From an uncultured Selenomonadales bacterium (GTDB lineage Bacteria > Bacillota > Negativicutes > DSM-1736 > Dendrosporobacteraceae), in the NCBI GenBank assembly GCA_946407015.1, contig CAMJML010000009.1, positions 59,729 through 123,728 of the forward strand: a stretch of 64,000 bases of DNA, written 5' to 3'. Positions within the stretch are counted from its first letter, which is position 1. The number at the start of each line of letters is the position of its first letter. Made by a program: the position numbers and the translations under genes. Positions 24,525 through 32,779 of the stretch are shown piece by piece. The notes under the pieces are model-generated. The model had not been told where the DNA came from, ran no database searches, and saw only the letters and a program-made list of their open reading frames with translations.

Positions 24525-25463
24525 ATGCCTGACAACAATTTATATACACCCGAGGAAGTATCAAAAATACTGAAGATTTCGCGCTTCACCGTTTATGAGC
24601 TCATCAAGCGCGGAAGCCTGCCTGCCTATCGGATTGGCCGCAGCATGCGCATTGAGGCGGCGGAATTAGAAAAATACATCCTGGCAAGCAAAAAAGGCGA
24701 AAGTCCGGTTGCCCCTGTTGCACCTGGGCCAGTTGCCGATATTCAGGAGGACCTCTCCTCCAGCATGATTATTTGTGGACAAGATGTCGTGTTAGATATT
24801 CTGGCCAGCCGGTTAGAAACACGGTTGCAGAAAATCAATATCCTGCGGCGCTATATCGGCAGCATTGGAGGGCTTATTGCCCTTTACAACCGAAAAGTCA
24901 ATATTGCAACCGCCCACTTGTGGGATGGCGACAGCGGCGACTACAATGTGCCTTATGTCAGGCGATATCTCCCTGGTCATAAAGCCTTTGTCATCAACCT
25001 GGTCTTTCGCACTGAAGGATTTTATGTCGCACCGGGCAATCCGAAGAACATCCTGACCTGGACCGATTTAACAAGACCGGATGTGTATTTTGTAAACCGT
25101 GAGCGCGGAGCCGGTGCCAGGGTTCTCTTGGATGAAAAGCTTCGCAATCTGGGAATCGATTCGAACCGGATACAGGGCTATGACAAAGAAGAAATGAGCC
25201 ACCTCGCGGTAGCCAGCTGTGTTGCCCGTGGCGAAGCCGACGCCGGACTCGGAATCGAAAAGGCCGCGATGCAGGTTCGTGATGTCGAATTTATCCCGAT
25301 TCAAAAAGAACGCTATGATCTCATCATGCTGAAACAGGATGTCGGCAGACCTGAATTCCAGGCATTAATAAACATTCTCCGCTCGGAAGATTTCCGCCGG
25401 GAAATCGCGGGTATGGGCGGATACGATGTTTCCCAAATGGGAGAAACCGTCGCTGAACTCTAA
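24525..25463 (+). CDS. HTH regulator with periplasmic-binding-like ligand domain
   Basis: A 312-residue protein. Residues 1-50 form an excisionase/MerR-type HTH (YTPEEVSKILKISRFTVYEL, GSLPAYRIGRSMRI). Residues about 80-312 form a type-2 periplasmic-binding-protein-like domain (GGLIALYNRKVNIATAHLWD, FVNRERGAGARVLLDEKL, GEADAGLGIEKAA), as in proteins that sense oxyanions or small acids. The ATG follows GGAGGAC. It is convergent with the nif operon. The ligand is unknown; molybdate or an organic acid relevant to nitrogenase is inference. Confidence 0.75.
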   Translation: MPDNNLYTPEEVSKILKISRFTVYELIKRGSLPAYRIGRSMRIEAAELEKYILASKKGESPVAPVAPGPVADIQEDLSSSMIICGQDVVLDILASRLETRLQKINILRRYIGSIGGLIALYNRKVNIATAHLWDGDSGDYNVPYVRRYLPGHKAFVINLVFRTEGFYVAPGNPKNILTWTDLTRPDVYFVNRERGAGARVLLDEKLRNLGIDSNRIQGYDKEEMSHLAVASCVARGEADAGLGIEKAAMQVRDVEFIPIQKERYDLIMLKQDVGRPEFQALINILRSEDFRREIAGMGGYDVSQMGETVAEL

Positions 25464-25469
25464 GTCAAC

Positions 25470-25513
25470 GCAAAAACACACCTCTTCTTTAGTGATAAGG
25501 GGTGTGTTTTTGC
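25470..25513. terminator. Bidirectional terminator
   Basis: GCAAAAACACACC and GGTGTGTTTTTGC form a 13-bp perfect stem with an 18-nt loop between the convergent regulator gene and the short AnfO-like gene. It serves both. Confidence 0.85.
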
Positions 25514-25524
25514 ATGCCTGACCA

Positions 25525-25923
25525 TCAAAACGGATCGGCAAGCAATATTTTTAACCAGGCCGTTTTCTCCGGGTGCTCCTTGGCATAAAACCGGGACAAC
25601 TCTTCGGTGCGAATTTTTTCCAGAAATTCGTGCGGACAGCCATCCCGCTCCCAGATGCTGCAGCCCGCCTTTTTCAGTTCATCATAAGGGACGCCCGCAA
25701 TCGTACGTCCGACAATAATCTTGCAGTCTTCCAGAAAGCGGGCCATCTTTTTCAGCCATTTTTGCAATAGCTCGAGGTTTGACTCTGACTGCGGTACATA
25801 GGCCATACTCCGCTGCGCCTGCCATTCCCCATTCACCTTTTTATACACAACCAGCCGGCCATGTTCGGCAAAGGTGCTCGTCCGGTTTCCGAAACTCAGC
25901 AATACAGCAATTTCCTTCTGCAT
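25525..25923 (-). CDS. Short AnfO-like protein (N-terminal domain only)
   Basis: A 132-residue protein similar to the first half of the AnfO-like protein at 30684-31301: both have EIAVxxxxxxxTxTxxxxGxxVVYxxxxGxW and then FLxxCKxxVxxxIxGVPxxELxKxGxxIWE. AnfO is an accessory factor of the iron-only nitrogenase. Here it would be the last gene of the leftward nif operon, after the ABC transporter and a palindromic repeat element. The missing C-terminal half suggests a separate role, perhaps a cofactor-binding or partner domain. Start ATG after AAGGAGG. Confidence 0.65.
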   Translation of the reverse strand: MQKEIAVLLSFGNRTSTFAEHGRLVVYKKVNGEWQAQRSMAYVPQSESNLELLQKWLKKMARFLEDCKIIVGRTIAGVPYDELKKAGCSIWERDGCPHEFLEKIRTEELSRFYAKEHPEKTAWLKILLADPF

Positions 25924-25961
25924 ATTTTCGTCCCTCCTTAATTCATCGCTTTCAAAAAACT

Positions 25962-26121
25962 AGTACCTTGTCAGATTTAAGACAGTAGGATAATGACGAG
26001 GCTATTTTTCGCAACACAAGGCGGAGGAAGGAGGCATACCGGTAGTATGCTGACTGACGACAACGCAGGATTGCGAAAAATAGACCGTCAGGTTTCACTG
26101 GATTAGGTCTGATAAGGTACT
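25962..26121. repeat. MITE-like palindromic element
   Basis: A 160-bp element with 14-bp terminal inverted repeats (25962-25975 and 26108-26121, one mismatch), an internal 13-bp perfect inverted repeat CTATTTTTCGCAA / TTGCGAAAAATAG (26002-26014, 26071-26083) and a central GCATAC/GTATGC hairpin (26034-26050). It has no reading frame of note. It ends 2 bp past the permease stop codon and precedes the short AnfO-like gene. The nested symmetry is that of a miniature inverted-repeat or REP-type element. Confidence 0.75.
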
Positions 26122-26123
26122 AT

Positions 26124-26867
26124 CTACCCCTGCTGCCGCCAGTGAACGATTTCATTTTCCAGGCTAACCAGTCCTTTATTAATCACAAACCCGATAAAGC
26201 CGACCAGCAGGATGGTCACATACAGCTCCGGCGTATTGTAGGAGATTTGCGCATACATGGCCCGGCTTCCCAGCCCATGGGGAGCGCCAACCATCATTTC
26301 AGTCACAATCCCGATAATAAGGCCCATGGACAGGCAAATCCGGATTCCGATAAAAATCTGCGGCATGGCTTCAAAGAAAATAATCCGCCAAAAAATTTGC
26401 CAGTAGCTGGCTCCCATCACCTTGGCTGCATTCACCCGTTTGGCCGAACTGTTCCGTACTCCGAGGGCGGTATTGAGCATCATAACGGTTGAAGCACCAA
26501 AAACAATGACGGCAATCCGGGACCCATCTCCCACGCCGAAAATGAGCAGGGACAGCGGAAATGTAATGATGGGAGGAATGGACCGCAGAAAATCCAGCAG
26601 GCATTCTCCATATGAAAATAGGGTTTCATGACTCCCCAGCAGCAATCCGGCCGGAATGCCGAATAACAGCGAAATGCCAATGCCGATAAATACGCGCTGC
26701 AGCGAGTAGACCACATCCCAGAGAATTGTTCCGGTCTGCAGCAAGCGCACCGCTTCTTTAAAGGTTTCCCTGGGTTCGGGAAGAAACATAGGGTTCACCA
26801 TGTGTGATTGATAAATCAGCTGCCAGACCAGCAGCGATGCCACGGTCATAATGAGATATTTGCGCAT
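26124..26867 (-). CDS. NitT/TauT-type ABC transporter permease
   Basis: A 247-residue inner-membrane permease with six hydrophobic segments and the EAA loop contacting the ATPase (NAAKVMGASYWQIFWRIIFF). N-terminal LVWQLIYQSHMVNPMFLPEP and GIPAGLLLGS are typical of the SsuC/TauC/NrtB group. It lies last in a binding protein, ATPase, permease set within the nif operon. ATG after GGGGGGAA. Confidence 0.88.
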   Translation of the reverse strand: MRKYLIMTVASLLVWQLIYQSHMVNPMFLPEPRETFKEAVRLLQTGTILWDVVYSLQRVFIGIGISLLFGIPAGLLLGSHETLFSYGECLLDFLRSIPPIITFPLSLLIFGVGDGSRIAVIVFGASTVMMLNTALGVRNSSAKRVNAAKVMGASYWQIFWRIIFFEAMPQIFIGIRICLSMGLIIGIVTEMMVGAPHGLGSRAMYAQISYNTPELYVTILLVGFIGFVINKGLVSLENEIVHWRQQG

Positions 26868-26889
26868 GCTTTCCCCCCGTGTCCGGAAT

Positions 26890-27660
26890 TTACCCGGCTA
26901 AGTTTTCCCCGTACCAGTTGCTGCCGATCAGTTGAAACAGTTCATTCCTCAGGCGCTGGCACTGACCGTCGTCCGGCATTTTATCCCGCGGCCGGGAAGC
27001 TTTGACCGTAAACTCTTTCAAGATATGGGTTGGCTTTTGCGACAAAACCAGGATGCGATCGGCCAAACTGATCAAATGGTCAATATCGTGCACAATCAAC
27101 ACAACCGGGATGTTGATCGCATTTAAAATGCCGGCCACCCTGGTTTTTAACCAGACCGCATTTTGATAATCGAGCGCCGAAAAAGGCTCATCCAGTAAGA
27201 GAACGGCTGGATCGGCGATCAGGCTGCGTAAAATGGCCACATACTGCTGCTGTCCTCCACTGAGCTGATAAGGGTACCGGTCCAGGTCAAACGGCAACTC
27301 ACCTGTAATCCTGCGCAAAGAGGCCAGACGCTCCAGTTCCTCTGCTTTCTTGCAGCCCTGTATTTTCAATGGAAAAAGAATATTGTCCCGGATGGATAGC
27401 CAGGGAAAGAGGCTGTTGCGATAGTCCTGAAATACATACCCAATATTGCGGTTTCCGCTTTCAATCACAATCTGGCCGCTATCGGGCCGGGTAATGCCTG
27501 CGATCATATTGAGGAGCGTGGTTTTACCGCAGCCGTTGGGCCCCAAAATTCCCGTAATCTCAGGAAATAGCTGCAGCGAAAAATGCTCGAAAACCGTCAG
27601 GTCTGCCTGACTGGGTCCAGAGACCCGCCTCGTAATATCCATCACCTGAATCCCGTTCAT
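26890..27660 (-). CDS. NitT/TauT-type ABC transporter ATPase
   Basis: A 256-residue ATP-binding subunit: Walker A GPNGCGKTT (about residue 39), Q loop YVFQDYRNSLFPWL, signature LSGGQQQYVAIL (one residue off the usual QRVAIA), Walker B VLLLDEPFSALD and switch His in VLIVHDIDH. It energises import by the permease at 26124-26867. Its C-terminal 40 residues are of the usual SsuB/TauB type. Confidence 0.9.
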   Translation of the reverse strand: MNGIQVMDITRRVSGPSQADLTVFEHFSLQLFPEITGILGPNGCGKTTLLNMIAGITRPDSGQIVIESGNRNIGYVFQDYRNSLFPWLSIRDNILFPLKIQGCKKAEELERLASLRRITGELPFDLDRYPYQLSGGQQQYVAILRSLIADPAVLLLDEPFSALDYQNAVWLKTRVAGILNAINIPVVLIVHDIDHLISLADRILVLSQKPTHILKEFTVKASRPRDKMPDDGQCQRLRNELFQLIGSNWYGENLAG

Positions 27661-27735
27661 GCCAATCCCTCCCTGTAGCGGCTTAAGCCATCGTCAGCTA
27701 ATGACTGCCGTTGTTCAAACCAGTTTCATTTCCCG

Positions 27736-28719
27736 TTAATATTTAAAGATCAGATTGGTAATATCCAGCGGGGCTTTGATAATGCCCTGATTCTGATAGG
27801 CTGTCGTAAGTTTTGTCATATCTGCTGCCGTCACCTCATTCGTCTTTTGATAATAAGGATTGGCATAATACTCGACAAACGGCCTTTCTCCCTCAGCCAC
27901 ATAGCTGCTCATCAGTTTTTTGGCTTCCGTTGGATTGGTGTTGATCAGTTCAATGGCTTCATCCAGGGACTTGGCAATTCTCTTGGCAATGTCCGGATTT
28001 TTATCGGCAAATTCCTTGCTGATGTTAAAACTGCCGAACGGAAGTGGGGACCATTGGTATTTAGGTACAATAGCACCCTGAGTCAGCAGTCTGCCGATTC
28101 CCTTTTGCAGCGTGGTCGTCGCGGCAGGATCGTTGGTAAATACCGCATCGACGGTACCGGCATCAAGGGCCGAGGCGGTCATCGGCGGAGCGAGCTGCTG
28201 AATCACCACTTCCTCCGGGGCAATGCCATTGGCTTTTAGGATTTGTTCGATCCAGGCTTTATAGGCAATTGTCGGCAATATGCCGATCCGCTTTCCTTTT
28301 AATTCGGTGATGGTTTGAATGGGTGAATCTTTTTTCACGATCAGCATACTAATCGGATGCTTTTCGTCTTCGATTAAAGAGGTCAGATAATACAAATCTT
28401 TTTTGCTGCGCAGCTGCCCGTTGAAGGTAATGGGATAAGCGGTATACCCGGCGACATCCAGTTGCCCCGATAACAGCGCGTCCATGAGCGGCTGGGCGGT
28501 ATCAAAGGGAACAAGTTCAACATCCAGGCCGTTTTTCTTAAACAAGCCTTTTTCCGCAGCGACAAAAACAGGTAAACTAATGATCAAGCGACTGTAACCG
28601 ATCTTTACTTTCTGCAAACTCTGGGTAGCCGCAGGATCAGCCTTACCGCAGCCGCTTAAAGCAAAAACGGTAAACAGAAGTAACAGCAATAGCCCCCAAA
28701 ATTTCTTCATCTTATCCAT
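27736..28719 (-). CDS. NitT/TauT-type ABC transporter binding lipoprotein
   Basis: A 327-residue lipoprotein; lipobox ALSGC places the modified Cys at about residue 24. The mature part is an NMT1/SsuA-like domain (KIGYSRLIISLPVFVAAEKG, DALLSGQLDVAGY, KGKRIGILPTIAYKAW, DAGTVDAVFTNDPA). The ATG at 28717-28719 follows GGAGG; longer in-frame starts would overlap nifV. The ligand is not readable. Homocitrate or another acid, a sulfur source or a metal chelate are candidates given co-transcription with nifV. Confidence 0.88.
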   Translation of the reverse strand: MDKMKKFWGLLLLLLFTVFALSGCGKADPAATQSLQKVKIGYSRLIISLPVFVAAEKGLFKKNGLDVELVPFDTAQPLMDALLSGQLDVAGYTAYPITFNGQLRSKKDLYYLTSLIEDEKHPISMLIVKKDSPIQTITELKGKRIGILPTIAYKAWIEQILKANGIAPEEVVIQQLAPPMTASALDAGTVDAVFTNDPAATTTLQKGIGRLLTQGAIVPKYQWSPLPFGSFNISKEFADKNPDIAKRIAKSLDEAIELINTNPTEAKKLMSSYVAEGERPFVEYYANPYYQKTNEVTAADMTKLTTAYQNQGIIKAPLDITNLIFKY

Positions 28720-28756
28720 ACTTTCCGCCTCCTTTGTATTGTCTTTATAAAACGTC

Positions 28757-29593
28757 TTAATGGGCTGTTGCAAAGCGCGGTCTGAAACTGGCCTTGTCGA
28801 CCAGGTCATGCACCACGGCGACAATTTCCATATTCATGACGGTTTTCCAATCACTAAAATGCTGCAGGGCTTTGATAACCTCTTCCATATTGGCATTACC
28901 GGCTCTCTCCCCTAGTCCTAAAACAGTGGTACTGGCATAAGCGGCTCCCCCCAGGCAGGCAGCAAGCGTATTGGCGGTTGCCATGCCAAAATCATTATGC
29001 CCGTGGAATTCAATTGGAAGTGAGCAGCGGCTGTTCAGTCTTTTCATGATCTGGCAGGTATTGACCGGATTCAGCCAGCCAATCGTGTCTGCATAACGGA
29101 TTCTGCAGGCACCCAGTTCGGCTGCCACATCGGCAAGCTGCAAAAAGAACTCTTCGTCAGCCCTGGAGGCATCTTCCGCCCCCACGGAAACTTCCATTCC
29201 AAGGCTGCGCGCATAGGATACGGCATCGCTTAATTGCTTGAGAACCCAGTCCCGGTTTTTTCCTAATTTCTGCCCAATGTGCACATCAGATACCGGAACA
29301 GAAATATGAACAAATGAAAATCCACAGCTATGTGAGGCATCAATATCTTTTTTCACCGCCCGGTTCCAAGAAAAAGGCGTTGCTCTTTTAAGTGTGGTAT
29401 CCAAAATGAACCGCATCGCTTCTTGTTCTTCTTCCCCCATAGCCGGTGTGCCTGCCTCAATCCACAACAGCCCGGACCGGTCCAAAGCCACCGCAATATC
29501 CAGTTTTTCCTCAGCCGTAAAGACGACCCCAGCCATTTGCTCTCCATCCCGCAGCGTCGTGTCCACTAACTGTACATGCTCGGCGACTTTCAT
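28757..29593 (-). CDS. nifV: Homocitrate synthase alpha subunit (NifV-alpha)
   Basis: A 278-residue TIM-barrel enzyme of the DRE-TIM family: VDTTLRDGEQMAGVVF at the N-terminus supplies catalytic and metal residues, and EFHGHNDFGMATANTLA the metal-binding histidines. It corresponds to the N-terminal, catalytic part of NifV, which condenses acetyl-CoA and 2-oxoglutarate to homocitrate, the organic ligand of FeMo-co. It stops where the communication domain would begin. As in Clostridium pasteurianum, nifV is split into omega (upstream) and alpha (downstream) genes; the starts and stops overlap by 4 bp (ATGA). Confidence 0.85.
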   Translation of the reverse strand: MKVAEHVQLVDTTLRDGEQMAGVVFTAEEKLDIAVALDRSGLLWIEAGTPAMGEEEQEAMRFILDTTLKRATPFSWNRAVKKDIDASHSCGFSFVHISVPVSDVHIGQKLGKNRDWVLKQLSDAVSYARSLGMEVSVGAEDASRADEEFFLQLADVAAELGACRIRYADTIGWLNPVNTCQIMKRLNSRCSLPIEFHGHNDFGMATANTLAACLGGAAYASTTVLGLGERAGNANMEEVIKALQHFSDWKTVMNMEIVAVVHDLVDKASFRPRFATAH

Positions 29594-30663
29594 GGATTGA
29601 TTCCCTCCATCTGACAGATTTTCAATAATTGCTGAACAGTCAGCGGCTTTTTCTGACGGATGACCATGCGGCGGACCTTACTTAAAAGAAATTGCAGGAT
29701 AGGTTCCTCTAATTGTAGACCGACTTCTTCCAGCTTGATTTTCAAGGAAGTGGTTCCGGAATGTTTGCCTAAAACCAAATGGCGTTTTACGCCTACTTCA
29801 TCCGGGCTAAACGGTTCATAGAGACTTGGATTTTTGGTAATACCAAAAATATGAAGCCCTGATTCATGGGCAAAAATATTTGAGCCAATGACCGGCTTAT
29901 TGGTTTCCGGTGTTAAGCCGAAGCAGCCCAATATTTCGGTACAATGAGCAGCCAGTTCCGCTTTGATGCGCACATCCGCCTGTTGCAGCAAATGCTTGGC
30001 CGCCATGGTGACTTCTTCAAAGGGCGCATAACCCCATTTGCCGATGCCGCCAACCGAAGTCGCCACACTTTCCGCACCGGCTTGCAAGGCACTCACCGCA
30101 TTAGCGGTGGCAAGTCCATAATGATTGGTCCCGCAAAATTCCAGACGGCAGGGAATCCGTTGTTTCAGCCTGGAAAGGCTTTCATACAGGTGCAGCGGCT
30201 CTAACAGCCCATCCATATCACCAAAACAAAACGACTGTACCTGATACTTTTCCAGTACCGGGAAAATATTATTTTCAATTTCACTTAAGGAAAGGGTCGA
30301 AGCGTTTTGTAAGTCCACACAAAGATCGAGGTCTAATTCCTGCCCCATTTCCAACGCCCGGACCAGCCGGTTGGAAAAATCCTGTTCGGGAAGATGCAAA
30401 TAAGTGATGCTGACCTGTTTGATGCCAAATTGCTTGACCCATTTGACTTGTTTGGCACAAGGCCGGATCCGGCCGCGGATCAAACCGCTTTCGATTAATT
30501 TGGAAAACCAAGGTTTGGGGACAGCCTTGGCCATTGGAATATCAATGGTTCCAAATCCCAAAGTTAATAACTGTTTCGATAACGAACTCAGTTTTCTCGG
30601 GGTAAGTCCAGCTATATAACCTTCGGATAAGGTTTGATCATTACAAAACCAACAGTTTCCCAA
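29590..30663 (-). CDS. Homocitrate synthase omega subunit (NifV-omega)
   Basis: A 357-residue protein from a TTG start (GAGGAG 7 bp upstream). The N-terminal part is a diverged DRE-TIM barrel lacking the DTTLRDGEQ motif but keeping EFCGTNHYGLATANAVSALQ. The C-terminal part carries the family's second signature, HESGLHIFGI and LGKHSGTTSLK, and a regulatory/communication domain. It complements NifV-alpha, matching the omega/alpha split of C. pasteurianum. It is in frame overlap with nifV-alpha. Confidence 0.82.
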   Translation of the reverse strand: MGNCWFCNDQTLSEGYIAGLTPRKLSSLSKQLLTLGFGTIDIPMAKAVPKPWFSKLIESGLIRGRIRPCAKQVKWVKQFGIKQVSITYLHLPEQDFSNRLVRALEMGQELDLDLCVDLQNASTLSLSEIENNIFPVLEKYQVQSFCFGDMDGLLEPLHLYESLSRLKQRIPCRLEFCGTNHYGLATANAVSALQAGAESVATSVGGIGKWGYAPFEEVTMAAKHLLQQADVRIKAELAAHCTEILGCFGLTPETNKPVIGSNIFAHESGLHIFGITKNPSLYEPFSPDEVGVKRHLVLGKHSGTTSLKIKLEEVGLQLEEPILQFLLSKVRRMVIRQKKPLTVQQLLKICQMEGINP

Positions 30664-30683
30664 ATTGATTCTCCTCTTCCCGC

Positions 30684-31301
30684 TTAGCTATCGCATACTT
30701 TTTTACTGATCAATAATTTGATTTCGCCTGGTCCAACAACCTCGCTGCTACACTCAAAACCACCGCTCAGGGCCTCGGCCTCTATCCATGGAGGAATATG
30801 AGTGCAGAGGATTTCCAACTGATAAAAACTTCCGCTCCGGAAAAACGGCTGCAGCAGCTGCTTGGAAGTCAAACCGCTTGAATTCTGTGCTTCTTTCAGC
30901 GAGATGCGAAAGCAACCATTGCCCAGATCTTCCGGCCCGGCCACTTTGGTGGCAATATTTTGACGGCTGGCTTCTTCTTCCTCTTTCAGCCACACATACT
31001 CCAGGAATTCTTCCGGTTTACCGGGAATTTCCCAGATATTGAAGCCCGTTTTTTCCAGTTCAAAGAAAGGTACTCCGGTGATGGATTTGGCAACAAAGAC
31101 TTTGCACCCGCCCAAAAACGCAACCGCTTTGGCCATACTGCTTCTTAGCCCCTTCAGGCCTAAATCCATTGGCAGTTGGAATTCTGTTCTCCGGTTTTCT
31201 TTCCAGACACCCTGCTCTCTTTGGTAAACGACAATACAGCCTGCATCATATAGCGTATTCGTTTCCCCATCAAGCCCGATACTAACCGCTATTTCTCTCA
31301 C
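30684..31301 (-). CDS. anfO: AnfO-like nitrogenase accessory protein
   Basis: A 205-residue protein from a GTG start 7 bp after GGGAGGAC. The N-terminal domain (REIAVSIGLDGETNTLYDAG, FLGGCKVFVAKSITGVPFFE, LEKTGFNIWEIPGKPEEFL) matches the AnfO family, described with iron-only nitrogenases. The C-terminal half has FRISLKEAQNSSGLTSKQLL and PFFRSGSFYQLEILCTHIPP. It lies between nifN and nifV of a molybdenum-type cluster with no anfHDGK in the window, which is unusual context for this family. Its molecular function is not established. Confidence 0.78.
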   Translation of the reverse strand: MREIAVSIGLDGETNTLYDAGCIVVYQREQGVWKENRRTEFQLPMDLGLKGLRSSMAKAVAFLGGCKVFVAKSITGVPFFELEKTGFNIWEIPGKPEEFLEYVWLKEEEEASRQNIATKVAGPEDLGNGCFRISLKEAQNSSGLTSKQLLQPFFRSGSFYQLEILCTHIPPWIEAEALSGGFECSSEVVGPGEIKLLISKKVCDS

Positions 31302-31375
31302 AGTAAGTCCTCCCAATCTGATTCGATTCTTTAAGGAACTGGATTTGCTTTCGGGATTATTCCGCTGTATAAAGC

Positions 31376-32779
31376 CTAATTGGCGCTGTTTTTTACCAAG
31401 GTAATATTCTTTCGCTGTCCCTTGTAGTATTTTTCATACATTTGCGTACGATAAGTGCGCTGCTTGTTTTCCAATAACGTATTGGTAATCCGGTCTAAAA
31501 ACTGGATGGTGCCATCATAACCGACTGACAGCAAACGCTGCCCGCCCACCCGGTCAATAATGGGCAGCCCCATACGGACCAACGGCAAACCTGCTTTTTC
31601 AGTCAGATAGTGCCCTTTGGAGTGTCCAATCGCGACATTCGCGTTTTTCATGGCACTAATGCCCCGGATATCGGCTAGATCAGACTCGGATAAAACCAAC
31701 ACATCCTCAAGACAGTCTTCCATCTCTGCCGCCAGTAAAGCTGTCAGCTTATTGCCTCCGCGTCCACAGGCGACAACAACAGGTTGAATGCCATTTTCCA
31801 GGCACAGCTTGGTTGTCGCATAAACCATTTCAGGTTCACCATAGATGGCGCTGCGTCCTTCGGCGTTATATTTATGGGAATCAATCATGGCATCTAATAG
31901 TCGCCGGCGTTCTTTGTCGATCTGCTCCGGTATTTTCTTTCCAGTCACTTTGGCAACCACCCGGAAAAACTGGTCGCAATTTTCGATCCCTACCGGGATA
32001 GGCACCCGGTGTAAGGGGACTTCATACTGATCAAGCAGCAACTGTCCGGGCGAATGTTCGGGATCGACCGTTAAGCCCATTTCAATGGTGGCGGCGGCGC
32101 CGGACATCTTTTCAATCTCTGCCAAAGCCGTCCCACCGGGAACAATCTTGTAATATTCGTCACGGTACATGCCGTCCAGCGTTTCTTCATAATCGGGAAA
32201 CAGCGTGTAGGCTACCTCCATCAAGTCAAGAATTCTCTTGATTTCCCGGATATCGGCCGGTGTAATATGACTGACAATCAAATTAATTTTTTCATGTTTC
32301 GGCGCCGGCTGAGTCAGCTTGGCTAAAATTCTCCGCGCCGTTACATAGAAGCCTTCGGCCTGTGTACCTCCGTATCCCGGCGTGGGCACTGTAACGATTT
32401 TTAAATCACCGCAATCATTGTCGGCCAGATACTCCTCGGCAAACCGCTCGACGTCATCGCCGATGGTTTCGGAAAGACAAGTGGTCAGCACGCCAATGAC
32501 TTTGGGGTTATAGACTTTGCGGATGTTTTCCAGACCTTGCTTTAAGTTTTTTTCACCGCCATAAATGGTTCCCTTTTCATTCAGGCAGGTTGAACCAATC
32601 TCCAGCGACTCACTATAATGCTCTGTCAGCAGCCTCCTCATATAAGTGGAGCACCCTTGCGCGCCGTGAACAAGAATCATGCAACCCTCGATCCCTTTAA
32701 ACGGCATTATCCCGCCTAAAGGCATGCAAATATGAAAGGGATTTTCCGTAGCACTGCGATAAACTGTCTTATCAGCCAT
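31376..32779 (-). CDS. nifN: Nitrogenase cofactor scaffold beta subunit NifN
   Basis: A 467-residue homologue of NifK. With NifE it forms the scaffold on which the NifB-derived cluster matures into FeMo-co. Conserved stretches: ICMPLGGIMPFKGIEGCMIL, HGAQGCSTYMRRLL, LTTCLSETIGDDV, PTPGYGGTQAEGF. It is not fused to NifB, unlike C. pasteurianum NifN-B. The ATG at 32777-32779 follows GGAGGTG and overlaps the nifE stop by 8 bp. Confidence 0.9.
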   Translation of the reverse strand: MADKTVYRSATENPFHICMPLGGIMPFKGIEGCMILVHGAQGCSTYMRRLLTEHYSESLEIGSTCLNEKGTIYGGEKNLKQGLENIRKVYNPKVIGVLTTCLSETIGDDVERFAEEYLADNDCGDLKIVTVPTPGYGGTQAEGFYVTARRILAKLTQPAPKHEKINLIVSHITPADIREIKRILDLMEVAYTLFPDYEETLDGMYRDEYYKIVPGGTALAEIEKMSGAAATIEMGLTVDPEHSPGQLLLDQYEVPLHRVPIPVGIENCDQFFRVVAKVTGKKIPEQIDKERRRLLDAMIDSHKYNAEGRSAIYGEPEMVYATTKLCLENGIQPVVVACGRGGNKLTALLAAEMEDCLEDVLVLSESDLADIRGISAMKNANVAIGHSKGHYLTEKAGLPLVRMGLPIIDRVGGQRLLSVGYDGTIQFLDRITNTLLENKQRTYRTQMYEKYYKGQRKNITLVKNSAN

